From an uncultured Collinsella sp. (GTDB taxonomy: Bacteria > Actinomycetota > Coriobacteriia > Coriobacteriales > Coriobacteriaceae): 12,118 nucleotides of DNA. The translations under genes were made by a program, and so were the position numbers. The notes beneath the pieces are model-generated. The model had not been told where the DNA came from. It searched no databases and was given only the letters and a program-made list of their open reading frames with translations. The stretch's first letter is position 1. Every line of letters begins with the position of its first letter. Below, one piece after another: positions 6,096 to 12,118 of the stretch. The stretch covers positions 1 through 12,118 of the forward strand of contig URGY01000042.1 of NCBI GenBank assembly GCA_900547505.1, given 5' to 3'.

Positions 6096-6776
6096 CTACT
6101 CGGGCCAGATAAACTGTGTGCGGCCGGCCTCGCCGCCATCGATCAACAGACTCTGCCCGGTCATGAACCGGTTGGTCACGCCCACAAAGTAGATCCACTC
6201 GGCGATCTCTTGGGCGGTAGCCCAGCGTTTAAGCGGCGTGAGCTCCATAATCTGGTTCCACAGGTGCTCGTCTTCCATCACGCAACGGTTGAGCGGCGTG
6301 ATAACGCCGCCCGGGTCCACACTGTTGGCGATGGCCTGCGGTGCCAGGCGGTTTGCAAGGTTCTTGGTGTAGGCGATAACGCCGCCCTTGCTGGCGGCAT
6401 AGGCGGGAAACTCCGATCCCGTATGCCCGCTCGCCGACCCCACATTGACCACGGATTTGATAGCCGGCGCCGGCTTGGCGGCAAGCCCCTCCCCCACAAA
6501 GGCGTAGCGCTCGGTCACGTTGATGGTGCCACACAGGTTGGCAGCGATGTCGTCGGACGAATCCTGTGTACCGGCAACGTTCACGATCACCTGGGGCTCA
6601 AGGTCGCCTGGAAACGCGTCCGGCTCGCGGACATCGATGATCAGATGGCGGTAGCGCTCATGTTCGATCGCCGCCGGCAGCAGGTCAAAGCCCACGACCT
6701 CGTGGCCCTCGTCCAAAAAGCGCCGCACGCATGCGGCTCCGATTCCGCCCGCAGCGCCCGTGATCAAAACCCGCAT
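6096..6776 (-). CDS. Short-chain dehydrogenase/reductase, substrate unknown
   Basis: A 226-residue classical SDR, an NAD(P)(H)-dependent alcohol/ketone oxidoreductase of the cytoplasm. Visible signs: cofactor motif TGAAGGIG (6-13); Asp31 at the end of strand 2 (GFDLLP), which favours NAD(H); NVAG (66-69) in place of NNAG; catalytic Ser114 (NVGSASG), Tyr126 and Lys130 (YAASK); PGGVITP (155-161); and the C-terminal FMTGQSLLIDGG. The region between strand 4 and the serine is short, so the protein is about 20-25 residues shorter than typical SDRs. ATG 6776 has AAGGAG five bases upstream; this site overlaps the stop codon (TAA) of the VUT transporter gene, so the two are translationally coupled. 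That pairing hints at a related pathway, but no substrate can be assigned. It could equally be a hydroxysteroid or sugar dehydrogenase. Confidence 0.88.
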   Translation of the reverse strand: MRVLITGAAGGIGAACVRRFLDEGHEVVGFDLLPAAIEHERYRHLIIDVREPDAFPGDLEPQVIVNVAGTQDSSDDIAANLCGTINVTERYAFVGEGLAAKPAPAIKSVVNVGSASGHTGSEFPAYAASKGGVIAYTKNLANRLAPQAIANSVDPGGVITPLNRCVMEDEHLWNQIMELTPLKRWATAQEIAEWIYFVGVTNRFMTGQSLLIDGGEAGRTQFIWPE

Positions 6777-6785
6777 ACTTGCTCC

Positions 6786-7508
6786 TTAGGCGGTTGCGTG
6801 GCGCTCGAGGTATTCGGAGCCTACATTATCGCGCTCCCAGCCGCGCACGACCTTGTAACCCACGGGGCTCAGGAAGACCTCGCACAGCAGCTCGGCGATA
6901 GCACCCGTCAGCGAGCACATAAGAACCTGCACCCAGGTCCAGCCAAAGAACGTGTGGCTCACCACGATGGCAAAGACCAAGTTGTCGATAAACTGGCCAA
7001 CACCCGTGGAGACATAGGAGCGGAAGGCAAAGCTCGCAAAATTATTCTTTTTGACCATGCGGCCGAGCGACTGATTGAGCGTGGAGTTAACCACGGCAGA
7101 AACGAGCATGGCAAGCGACGAGCCAAGCACCACGTACCAGGTGCCACCGATGGTGGCGTTAAGGGCAGTGTTGACCTCGATCATGCCGGTGTCGTAGTAG
7201 GCGCCCCACATGCCGGGCGTGAGTGAGCATGCCCAAAAGCACAGGCTCACGGCCAGGTTGACCAGCAGCGCGAGAATAGAGATTTTGATGGATGCCTTGG
7301 CGCCAAAGCGCTTGCAGATCATGTCCTGGCACAAAAACGAAACCCAGCTCACCACAAAGCCACAGTCGAGCGCCAGATACGGCAGGCTGATAAGCTCTTT
7401 GTTGGCCAGCAGGTTCATCATGATGACGCTCACGAAAAACAGCGAAACCGTTGCCGCGGGAATGCTCCGCAACAGGACCTTGTAGTCCTCCATGACCTTT
7501 TTGATCAT
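6786..7508 (-). CDS. VUT family (YhhQ-type) queuosine precursor transporter
   Basis: A 240-residue membrane protein of the Vut_1/YhhQ family, whose studied members import queuosine precursors (preQ0/preQ1 or queuine) for tRNA modification. About six hydrophobic segments are visible (roughly 17-35, 44-62, 74-94, 118-140, 168-187, 192-212). Family marks: the short loop QDMICKRFGAKAS (61-73), equivalent to the conserved 'D.i.e.yG...A' loop, and RSYVSTGVGQFIDNLVFAIV (163-182), matching the 'q.iD..iF' helix. ATG 7508 has AAAGGAG (7515-7521) six bases upstream. It is first in a two-gene unit with the SDR gene, nine bases apart. A promoter at 7594-7622 and a ~79-base leader with a riboswitch-like stem precede it. 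Transport of a queuosine precursor is family knowledge plus context, not proved here. Confidence 0.82.
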   Translation of the reverse strand: MIKKVMEDYKVLLRSIPAATVSLFFVSVIMMNLLANKELISLPYLALDCGFVVSWVSFLCQDMICKRFGAKASIKISILALLVNLAVSLCFWACSLTPGMWGAYYDTGMIEVNTALNATIGGTWYVVLGSSLAMLVSAVVNSTLNQSLGRMVKKNNFASFAFRSYVSTGVGQFIDNLVFAIVVSHTFFGWTWVQVLMCSLTGAIAELLCEVFLSPVGYKVVRGWERDNVGSEYLERHATA

Positions 7509-7514
7509 TATGTA

Positions 7515-7564
7515 CTCCTTTGGTTTTAGGTTTAACGAGCAGGATATCGGACCCGAACTGCTCG
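7515..7564 (-). promoter_or_regulatory. Candidate preQ1-I-like riboswitch or leader hairpin
   Basis: On the minus strand the leader holds a 7-bp stem CGAGCAG/CUGCUCG (7564-7558 with 7542-7536), a 15-base loop that begins UUC and ends in C, then an A-rich tail UUAAACCUAAAACC (7535-7522) running straight into AAAGGAG. A GGU in the loop (7553-7551) can pair with ACC in the tail (7524-7522), or GGGU with ACCU (7531-7528), giving an H-type pseudoknot beside the ribosome binding site. PreQ1-I riboswitches have this order: short stem, loop starting UUC with a ligand-binding C at its 3' end, A-rich tail, pseudoknot overlapping the ribosome binding site. The stem here is longer (7 against ~5 bp) and the match is by eye. 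Its placement before a VUT/YhhQ gene is the main support. Confidence 0.45.
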
Positions 7565-7593
7565 GACGCCCCGGTCTTGAGACGACGGTGGGT

Positions 7594-7622
7594 ATGATAG
7601 CCGCTCACACGGCATCAGGCAA
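7594..7622 (-). promoter_or_regulatory. Promoter of the VUT transporter-SDR operon
   Basis: Minus strand: TTGCCT (7622-7617), exactly 17 bases, TATCAT (7599-7594). Transcription would start near 7587 and give a ~79-base leader. Confidence 0.6.
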
Positions 7623-7628
7623 GCAAGC

Positions 7629-7658
7629 GGCGCGGCAGCCCCACAGGGCCACCGCGCC
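7629..7658 (-). terminator. GC-rich hairpin after prfC
   Basis: GGCGCGG pairs with CCGCGCC and the stem continues through two wobble pairs to GCCC/GGGC, about 13 bp with a four-base loop, seven bases after the prfC stop. No T-run follows, so termination efficiency is uncertain. It lies just upstream of the next promoter's -35 box. Confidence 0.45.
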
Positions 7659-7664
7659 GATGCG

Positions 7665-9278
7665 TTAAAAGGCTACGTTGCCAAACTCCGACAGGATAAG
7701 GTCGGGGTTGTGATCGGTTGCCCAATCCACGTTCCACGGACTCGTGAACAGCAGCAGCTTACCGCCGCGCATGTCCTCGACGCGCAGCGTGTCGCGCGTG
7801 AGCGAAAGGCCCGGGATATCGATGGTGTCGGGGTCGTTCTGGATCCAGCGGATGTCCGTATAGGGCAGTGGCTGGCGACGAACCTCAACACGGTACTCGG
7901 CCTTAAGGCGGCGCTCGAGTACCTCAAACTGCAGCACGCCGACCACGCCCACAATGACGCTCTCCATGCCGGCACCCAGCTCGCGGAAGATCTGGATGGC
8001 ACCCTCCTGGGCAAGCTCCTCCATACCCTTGACGAACTGCTTGCGCTTGAGCGTATCGACCTGCGTAATGCGAGCGAACATCTCGGGGGCAAACGTCGGG
8101 ATCTGCGGATACTGCACGTGGCGCTTCCCGGAGCACACGGTGTCGCCGATGCTAAAGATACCCGGATCGAACAGGCCCACGATATCGCCCGCGTACGCCT
8201 CGTCCACGATGGCGCGGTCGTCGGCCATCATCGACGTGCCCGTGGCAAGCTTGAGCTTGCGGTTGCCCTGCACGTGGAAGGCATCCATGCCGCGCTCGAA
8301 CTTGCCCGAGCAAATGCGCACAAAGGCGATGCGGTCACGGTGGTTCTTGTCCATGTTGGCCTGGATCTTAAACACAAAGCCGCTAAAGTCGTCGCGGCAG
8401 GGATCGACCGGCTCGCTGGTGAGCGTATCGGTATAGGCGCGCGGCGTCGGGGCCAGGCGCAGGAACTCCTTGAGAAAGGGCTCCACGCCAAAGTTGGTGA
8501 GCGCCGAGCCAAAGAACGCCGGGCTCAGCTTGCCACAGGCCACGGCATCCAAGTCGAGCTCGTCGCCGGCACCATCGAGCAGCTCGATGTCGTCCATCAG
8601 GTTCTTATGGTTCTCTTCGCCGATGAGCTCGTCCATGGCGGGATCGCCCAGCTCAGCCTCGACCTCGGCGCCCTTCTTGGTGGCGTTGGCGTGGCCGTCG
8701 CCCTCAAAGGCAACGACGCGACGGGTCTGGCGGTCGAACACGCCGCGGAAATTGCGGCCGCTGCCGATCGGCCAGTTCATGGGATACGTATTGATACCCA
8801 GGACGTTCTCGATCTCTTCCATGAGCTCAAACGGATCGCGAGCATCGTGGTCGAGCTTGTTCACAAAGGTGAAGATGGGAATGTGGCGCAGTGTGCAGAC
8901 CTTAAAGAGCTTTTTGGTCTGGGCCTCGACGCCCTTGGCACCGTCGATGACCATGACCGCGGCGTCGGCGGCCATAAGGGTACGGTAGGTATCCTCCGAG
9001 AAGTCCTGGTGGCCGGGGGTATCGAGGATGTTGACGCAGGCGCCGTTGTAGGTGAACTGCAGCACCGAGGAGGTAACGGAGATACCGCGCTCCTTCTCGA
9101 TGTCCATCCAGTCCGAGACGGCATGCTTGGCCGAGCTCTTGCCCTTGACCGAGCCGGCAGTCTGGATGCTGCCGGTATAGAGCAGCAGTTTCTCGGTCAG
9201 TGTGGTCTTACCGGCGTCCGGGTGGCTGATGATCGCGAATGTGCGGCGCGACGAGATTTCATCCGACAGGCTTGCCAT
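7665..9278 (-). CDS. prfC: Peptide chain release factor 3 (RF3)
   Basis: Translational GTPase that removes RF1/RF2 from the ribosome after peptide release. 537 residues (E. coli 529). GTPase motifs in order: G1 SHPDAGKT (18-25), G2 KERGISVTSS (62-71), G3 DTPGHQDF (86-93), G4 NKLD (140-143), and GSAL for G5. The DWMDIEKERGISVTSSVLQF segment is diagnostic of RF3 as against EF-G, and the C-terminal half (LQFEVLERRLKAEY, then LPYTDIRWI) matches RF3 domains II-III. Start: the frame is open to 9305, but ATG 9278 is chosen because GAAAGGA (9284-9290) lies five bases upstream and MASLSDEISSRRTFAIISHPDAGKT is the expected N-terminus. It is transcribed alone, divergent from the gntR operon across a 557-base gap containing the 80-bp repeat array. 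Confidence 0.96.
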   Translation of the reverse strand: MASLSDEISSRRTFAIISHPDAGKTTLTEKLLLYTGSIQTAGSVKGKSSAKHAVSDWMDIEKERGISVTSSVLQFTYNGACVNILDTPGHQDFSEDTYRTLMAADAAVMVIDGAKGVEAQTKKLFKVCTLRHIPIFTFVNKLDHDARDPFELMEEIENVLGINTYPMNWPIGSGRNFRGVFDRQTRRVVAFEGDGHANATKKGAEVEAELGDPAMDELIGEENHKNLMDDIELLDGAGDELDLDAVACGKLSPAFFGSALTNFGVEPFLKEFLRLAPTPRAYTDTLTSEPVDPCRDDFSGFVFKIQANMDKNHRDRIAFVRICSGKFERGMDAFHVQGNRKLKLATGTSMMADDRAIVDEAYAGDIVGLFDPGIFSIGDTVCSGKRHVQYPQIPTFAPEMFARITQVDTLKRKQFVKGMEELAQEGAIQIFRELGAGMESVIVGVVGVLQFEVLERRLKAEYRVEVRRQPLPYTDIRWIQNDPDTIDIPGLSLTRDTLRVEDMRGGKLLLFTSPWNVDWATDHNPDLILSEFGNVAF

Positions 9279-9325
9279 GCGGATCCTTTCTTGCATTGAG
9301 TGCATTACGTCGATGTAACCGCATT

Positions 9326-9331
9326 ATTGTA
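9326..9331 (-). promoter_or_regulatory. Possible -10 box of prfC
   Basis: TACAAT on the minus strand, 48 bases upstream of ATG 9278. No good -35 lies 16-18 bases before it. A near-palindrome ATAGG-GCG-CCTAT (9348-9360) sits where the -35 would be and could be a regulator site. Confidence 0.35.
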
Positions 9332-9393
9332 GCCGCGAAACCTCGCCATAGGGCGCCTATCAGGACAAATTCATCAGTTGGGGCTCGGACGGT

Positions 9394-9412
9394 GGAATGC
9401 CAGCGGTGTTCC
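9394..9412 (+). other. Hairpin GGAATGCC-AGC-GGTGTTCC
   Basis: Eight pairs including two G-U wobbles, with a three-base loop; the wobbles make it fold on the plus-strand RNA rather than the minus. It stands just left of the 80-bp repeat array and does not share its core motif. Confidence 0.35.
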
Positions 9413-9418
9413 GCGACG

Positions 9419-9725
9419 GTTTGTCTCAATCTGTAACACCTAGAAGGGTCTTTGACCTCCAGATGTTACAGATTGAGATGAACGCACAGGGCGGGCAGCC
9501 AATATCTTGATCTGTAACAGTTAGCCAGCAAAAACGGGTCTTAGTGTTACAGATTGAGATGAACGGTCGGACGTCTCAGAAAGATCTCAATCTGTAACAG
9601 TTAGCTGCCAAAAACAACTCCAGATGTTACAGATCGAGACAAACGAATGGACAGACAAATAACGTCTCAATCTGTAACAGTTAGTCATCCAAAACGGGTC
9701 TTAGTGTTACAGACTGAGATGAATG
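9419..9725. repeat. Four-unit 80-bp tandem repeat with inverted 14-bp arms
   Basis: The motif CTCAATCTGTAACA and its complement TGTTACAGATTGAG alternate eight times. Left cores CTGTAACA start at 9431, 9512, 9592 and 9672; right cores TGTTACAG at 9464, 9545, 9625 and 9705, so the period is 81, 80, 80. Each left/right pair encloses exactly 25 bases. Unit 1 arms pair over 20 bp with two wobbles (9419-9438 with 9464-9483). Loops of units 2-4 begin GTTAG then six variable bases then AAAAC; units 2 and 4 end CGGGTCTTAG, units 1 and 3 end CTCCAGA, so a 160-bp higher-order repeat is possible. Spacers between units are also weakly alike (GGACRGAC-like). No ORF runs through it. Function unknown. Confidence 0.9.
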
Positions 9726-9757
9726 AGTAGAGGGACGGACAGCCCCGTAATTTCCTC

Positions 9758-9787
9758 TTGCATAACTGTGCATAGTGTGTATATACT
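9758..9787 (+). promoter_or_regulatory. Promoter of the gntR-ABC operon
   Basis: TTGCAT (9758-9763), 18-base spacer, TATACT (9782-9787); TATATA at 9780-9785 with a 16-base spacer is an alternative. Direct repeats of ACTGTGC at 9765 and 9785, 20 bases apart, lie over it. Confidence 0.65.
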
Positions 9788-9808
9788 GTGCTTACCGGTT
9801 ATATACAC
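9777..9808. promoter_or_regulatory. Operator GTGTATATA-N14-TATATACAC
   Basis: Perfect 9-bp inverted repeat (9777-9785 and 9800-9808) with a 14-base spacer. The left arm covers the -10 box and the right arm the start of transcription, 28 bases before the gntR start codon. Position and symmetry make it the likely autoregulatory site of the GntR protein encoded next to it. Confidence 0.72.
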
Positions 9809-9835
9809 GTGTAGCCCATCAGCTAAGGAGCCGCT

Positions 9836-10216
9836 GTGGACATCATCCTATCCAATTCGAGCGATAAGCCCATCTACGAGCAGATAACCTCGCAGGTCAA
9901 AGCTCAGATCCTTTCGGGCACGCTTGCTGCGGGAGCCAAACTCCCCAGCATCCGTGCACTCGCGAGCGATCTTGGCGTGAGTGTCATCACCACCAAGCGC
10001 GCCTACGCCGACCTGGAGCAACTCGGCTTTATCTGCACTGTGCAGGGCAAGGGCTGTTTTGTCGCCGAGGGCAACCAAGAACTCTTGCGCGAAAATCAGC
10101 TCTGCCATATCGAAGAGCTGCTCGCACAGGCAGCAACGCAAGCCGAAGCCGTGGGCGTCACGCGCGATAAACTGCACGAGATGCTCGACCTGGTAGCCCC
10201 CGAAACCATGCAGTAA
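9836..10216 (+). CDS. GntR family regulator, YtrA subfamily
   Basis: A 126-residue transcription factor with an N-terminal winged helix-turn-helix and a short helical C-terminus instead of a ligand-binding domain, the definition of the YtrA subfamily. Visible marks: PIYEQITSQVKAQILSGTL, AKLPSIRALASDLGVSVITTKRAYADLEQLGF (the recognition helix region, about 35-65) and the wing VQGKGCFV (~69-76). The C-terminal ~45 residues likely dimerise. Start: GTG 9836, five bases after AAGGAG (9825-9830). First gene of a three-gene operon with an ABC ATPase and permease, the usual YtrA arrangement, in which the regulator represses its own operon until a cell-envelope or peptide-antibiotic signal relieves it; the signal here is unknown. 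The dyad at 9777-9808 is the probable target. Confidence 0.93.
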   Translation: MDIILSNSSDKPIYEQITSQVKAQILSGTLAAGAKLPSIRALASDLGVSVITTKRAYADLEQLGFICTVQGKGCFVAEGNQELLRENQLCHIEELLAQAATQAEAVGVTRDKLHEMLDLVAPETMQ

Positions 10217-10239
10217 CCATCTGCAAGAAAGGCTATGCC

Positions 10240-11121
10240 ATGCAAAACTTGCTAGAACTCAAAAGCATCTCACGCCGCGTGAGCGACCGCTTTTCGCTAC
10301 GTGGCGTCACGTTGGCCGTGGAGCCCGGCCAAATTGTTGGCTTTGTGGGCGCAAACGGCGCCGGCAAGACGACGACCATTCGCGCCACGCTTGGGCTTAT
10401 AAAGCTCGATGCCGGCGAGGTGCACCTGTTTGGGCAGCGCTGTGGCACCGATGCGCCCGATGAGTCGCAACGCCACCTGCGCTCTCGCATCGGCCTCGTG
10501 CTGGACACATGCCCCTTCCCCTCCACGCTCAAGGTCGGCCAGATCGAGGCGCTCGTAGGCCCGGCGTACCCCACGTGGGACCGCGAAACGTTCGCCGGAT
10601 TCATCAACCGATTTGGCCTCGATCCCAAGACAAAGGTCAAGGACCTCTCCCGCGGCATGGGTATGAAGCTGCAGCTCGCCTGCGCGCTCAGCCACCATGC
10701 CAAGCTGCTCGTTTTGGATGAAGCCACCGCGGGCCTCGATCCCATGGCACGCGAGGAACTGCTCGATGAGCTGCTCGCCTTTGTCGCCGACGGCCAGCGC
10801 AGCGTGCTGCTCTCGAGCCACATTACGTCTGATCTCGATCGTGCTGCCGACCGCGTCATCTGCATCGATAACGGCTCGATTGTGTTTGACCTGCCACGCG
10901 AGGACATTACCGACCGCGCCGGCATCGCCCACTGCACCCAGGCACAGGCCGCCGAGCTCATGGCTTGCGTCGAAGGCACCCGCGCCGCCCGCCACGCCTA
11001 CAGCGTGGACGTGCTCGTGCCCAACCACCGCGAAGTGCTCGAGGCCTTCCCCGAGATTCCCTGCGATCGGGCAACCATTGATGACTATCTTCGCTTCATG
11101 CTGAAAGGGGCTTTGAAATGA
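10240..11121 (+). CDS. ABC-2 type transporter ATP-binding protein
   Basis: A 293-residue ATPase subunit that would power the adjacent permease. Motifs in order: Walker A GANGAGKTT (37-45), signature LSRGM (136-140), Walker B LLVLDEA (156-162), D-loop AGLDP (164-168), switch His194 in LSSH. At the Q-loop position the sequence reads IGLVLDTCPF (84-93) with no glutamine, a feature I associate with the ATPases of YtrA-type operons. The C-terminal ~85 residues are family-specific and less conserved. Start ATG 10240 has AAAGG (10228-10232) seven bases upstream. It begins 23 bases after gntR and its TGA stop overlaps the ATG of the permease gene (ATGA), so the pair is translationally coupled. Exported substrate unknown; peptide antibiotic resistance is typical of the group. 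Confidence 0.93.
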   Translation: MQNLLELKSISRRVSDRFSLRGVTLAVEPGQIVGFVGANGAGKTTTIRATLGLIKLDAGEVHLFGQRCGTDAPDESQRHLRSRIGLVLDTCPFPSTLKVGQIEALVGPAYPTWDRETFAGFINRFGLDPKTKVKDLSRGMGMKLQLACALSHHAKLLVLDEATAGLDPMAREELLDELLAFVADGQRSVLLSSHITSDLDRAADRVICIDNGSIVFDLPREDITDRAGIAHCTQAQAAELMACVEGTRAARHAYSVDVLVPNHREVLEAFPEIPCDRATIDDYLRFMLKGALK

Positions 11122-11819
11122 AACGCGCCATTATGTCCGAGCTTGCCATCGTTCGCACGCTCGTCCCGAGCATCGCAGGTGTCGGCCTGTTCATCTTCGT
11201 CGTGCTGACCGCCGTCAACGCATCGAATGGTGATTCCGACATGAGCGCCGCCGGCGCCTTCGCGATCAGTGCCATGTCGCCTATCATGGCCATGACGTCG
11301 CTGGCCGGGCTCGACAACCAAAACGGATGGGAGCGCTATCGGGCAACGCTGCCCATCTCACGCAAAGACATCGTCAGCGCACGCTACCTGTGCATCACTA
11401 TTTTCTCGGTCATCATGGCGTGCGCGGCCGTTCTGTTGAGTATCGTCGCCATCCCAATCTTAAACAGCGTGGGTATCCCCTCCACGGGAGGGACCGTCTT
11501 TGAGACCGCAATCGCCTCGGCAATATCGATGCTTTTCTCCCTCATGGCGGTGTTTTTGGTACTGCCTCTGTTCTTTCGATTTGAACACATGAAGGCGCAA
11601 CGCCTATCCGTTGGTCTGTACGCCCTATACATGTGCCTTATCATGGTCACGCTAAACTCATTCAACCCCATCAGCAACCAGCTCATGTCGATTGCAGGGA
11701 CGGATCCCGATCCTGCCGTCCTCGGTTGCCTGTGTGGTGCCGTCGCGCTGGCAACGGTCGTCCTTGGCGTTGTCAGCTGTGCCATCAGCACCAAGGTCTA
11801 CCGGGCACGCGACCTGTGA
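11118..11819 (+). CDS. ABC-2 type permease
   Basis: A 233-residue membrane subunit of the ABC exporter. About six transmembrane segments: near 13-33, 43-62, 89-114, 129-153, 164-180 and 200-224. The cytoplasmic loop between helices 2 and 3 contains NGWERYRATLPISRKDIV (about 69-86), the signature of the ABC-2 permeases found with YtrA-type regulators, where it is thought to contact the ATPase. Start ATG 11118 overlaps the ATPase stop; AAAGGGG (11104-11110) precedes it at seven bases. One permease subunit with one ATPase implies a homodimeric half-transporter arrangement. It is the last gene of the operon; the only hairpin after it (GGGC-GGC-GCCC, about 11838-11848) has no T-run. The substrate is unknown. 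Confidence 0.88.
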   Translation: MKRAIMSELAIVRTLVPSIAGVGLFIFVVLTAVNASNGDSDMSAAGAFAISAMSPIMAMTSLAGLDNQNGWERYRATLPISRKDIVSARYLCITIFSVIMACAAVLLSIVAIPILNSVGIPSTGGTVFETAIASAISMLFSLMAVFLVLPLFFRFEHMKAQRLSVGLYALYMCLIMVTLNSFNPISNQLMSIAGTDPDPAVLGCLCGAVALATVVLGVVSCAISTKVYRARDL

Positions 11820-12118
11820 TCGACAGCTAAAGGACTTGGGCGGCGCCCCACCTCATTTACTAGATAAGAGAAGCAGCAACAACGTCGCTACCACCCTTCG
11901 CGGCGTACCGTTTAGATCTTGGCAACCATAGAGAAGCCGACAGCATATCGAGGGTGAATGTTTTTCCGAGAAGTGAACGAGTAAAATCAGTACCCTGTAT
12001 CATCGACATTTTTATGGGCTTAGTTCCTGCGCTTTTTGCCTAGAAATCCAGCGGTTTTATTCGAAAAAAGTGGCTCTTCGGTGGTTTCTGTGGGAGAGAT
12101 TCCGGCATAGGCCCAGCT
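11820..12118. other. Right-end intergenic region, AT-richer, no supported gene
   Basis: No reading frame here has both a ribosome binding site and recognisable content. From about 11960 onward the composition is visibly AT-richer than the coding sequence to the left, with several T- and A-runs. At 12072-12094 the text GGCTCTTCGGTGG...TGTGGG resembles the GGCTCTT-type inverted-repeat ends of ISL3-family insertion sequences, which would make this the left end of an element continuing beyond the window; this is from memory of the family and weak. Confidence 0.3.

Noticed and set aside
6096..6776. Bile-acid hydroxysteroid dehydrogenase identity for the SDR
   Set aside because: Tempting for a gut actinobacterium, but only generic SDR motifs are visible and the neighbour is a VUT transporter, not bile-acid genes.
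6210..7226. Plus-strand 338-codon open frame opposite the SDR and VUT genes
   Set aside because: Antisense to two well-supported coupled genes; product has no domain and no ribosome binding site.
7710..9299. Plus-strand 529-codon open frame opposite prfC
   Set aside because: Shadow of the GC-rich prfC gene: low-complexity His/Leu/Gly-rich product, no ribosome binding site, and prfC carries every RF3 motif.
9419..9725. CRISPR array
   Set aside because: The repeated arms alternate in orientation, the intervals alternate between 25 and about 27-28 bases with related rather than unique sequence, and no cas gene is present.
9419..9725. Integron attC array
   Set aside because: Arms do not fit the GTTRRRY/RYYYAAC core sites and no cassette ORFs lie between units.
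11860..12009. Minus-strand 49-codon open frame at the right edge
   Set aside because: No ribosome binding site before its ATG, no recognisable content, and a composition shift in the region; not called as a gene.

Overview
The window looks like chromosome of a high-GC Gram-positive anaerobe, most likely an actinobacterium of the Coriobacteriia (Collinsella-like). This is inferred from GC-rich coding sequence, strong AAGGAG-type ribosome binding sites and the gene mix (Gram-positive RlmA, a VUT-family transporter, a YtrA-type GntR/ABC operon); no marker gene proves it. I see no rRNA, tRNA, CRISPR array, complete insertion sequence or prophage.

Layout. 1-125: no assignable gene, one strong bidirectional terminator. 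126-1037: a GNAT acetyltransferase (-) and a small Cys/His-rich protein (+) diverge around an 8-bp dyad. 1037-1948: rsmJ (16S rRNA methyltransferase, -) preceded by a previously unlisted 47-residue membrane miniprotein (-). 2182-2586: a four-helix membrane protein of unknown function (+). 2726-3541: rlmA (23S rRNA methyltransferase, -). 3595-3658: a perfect 24-bp-arm palindrome between rlmA and a MATE exporter gene (3720-5102, +). 5316-6041: ung (+), ending at a strong terminator shared with the convergent pair on the other strand, a VUT/YhhQ-type queuosine-precursor transporter and a short-chain dehydrogenase (7508 down to 6096), which are translationally coupled. The transporter has a good promoter and a compact stem plus A-rich tail next to its ribosome binding site that resembles a preQ1-I riboswitch. 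7665-9278: prfC (release factor 3, -). 9418-9725: four copies of an 80-bp repeat, each with an inverted pair of a 14-bp motif. 9836-11819: an operon of a YtrA-type GntR regulator, an ABC ATPase and an ABC-2 permease (+), with a clear autoregulatory operator. 11820-12118: no supported gene; the last ~130 bases are AT-richer and contain a possible IS end.

Functionally, much of the window concerns translation and its upkeep (two rRNA methyltransferases, release factor 3, a probable tRNA-queuosine precursor importer), plus DNA repair (ung) and two export systems (MATE, ABC). The least explained parts are non-coding: the 80-bp palindrome-bearing array at 9418-9725, the palindrome at 3595-3658, and the leader of the VUT transporter.
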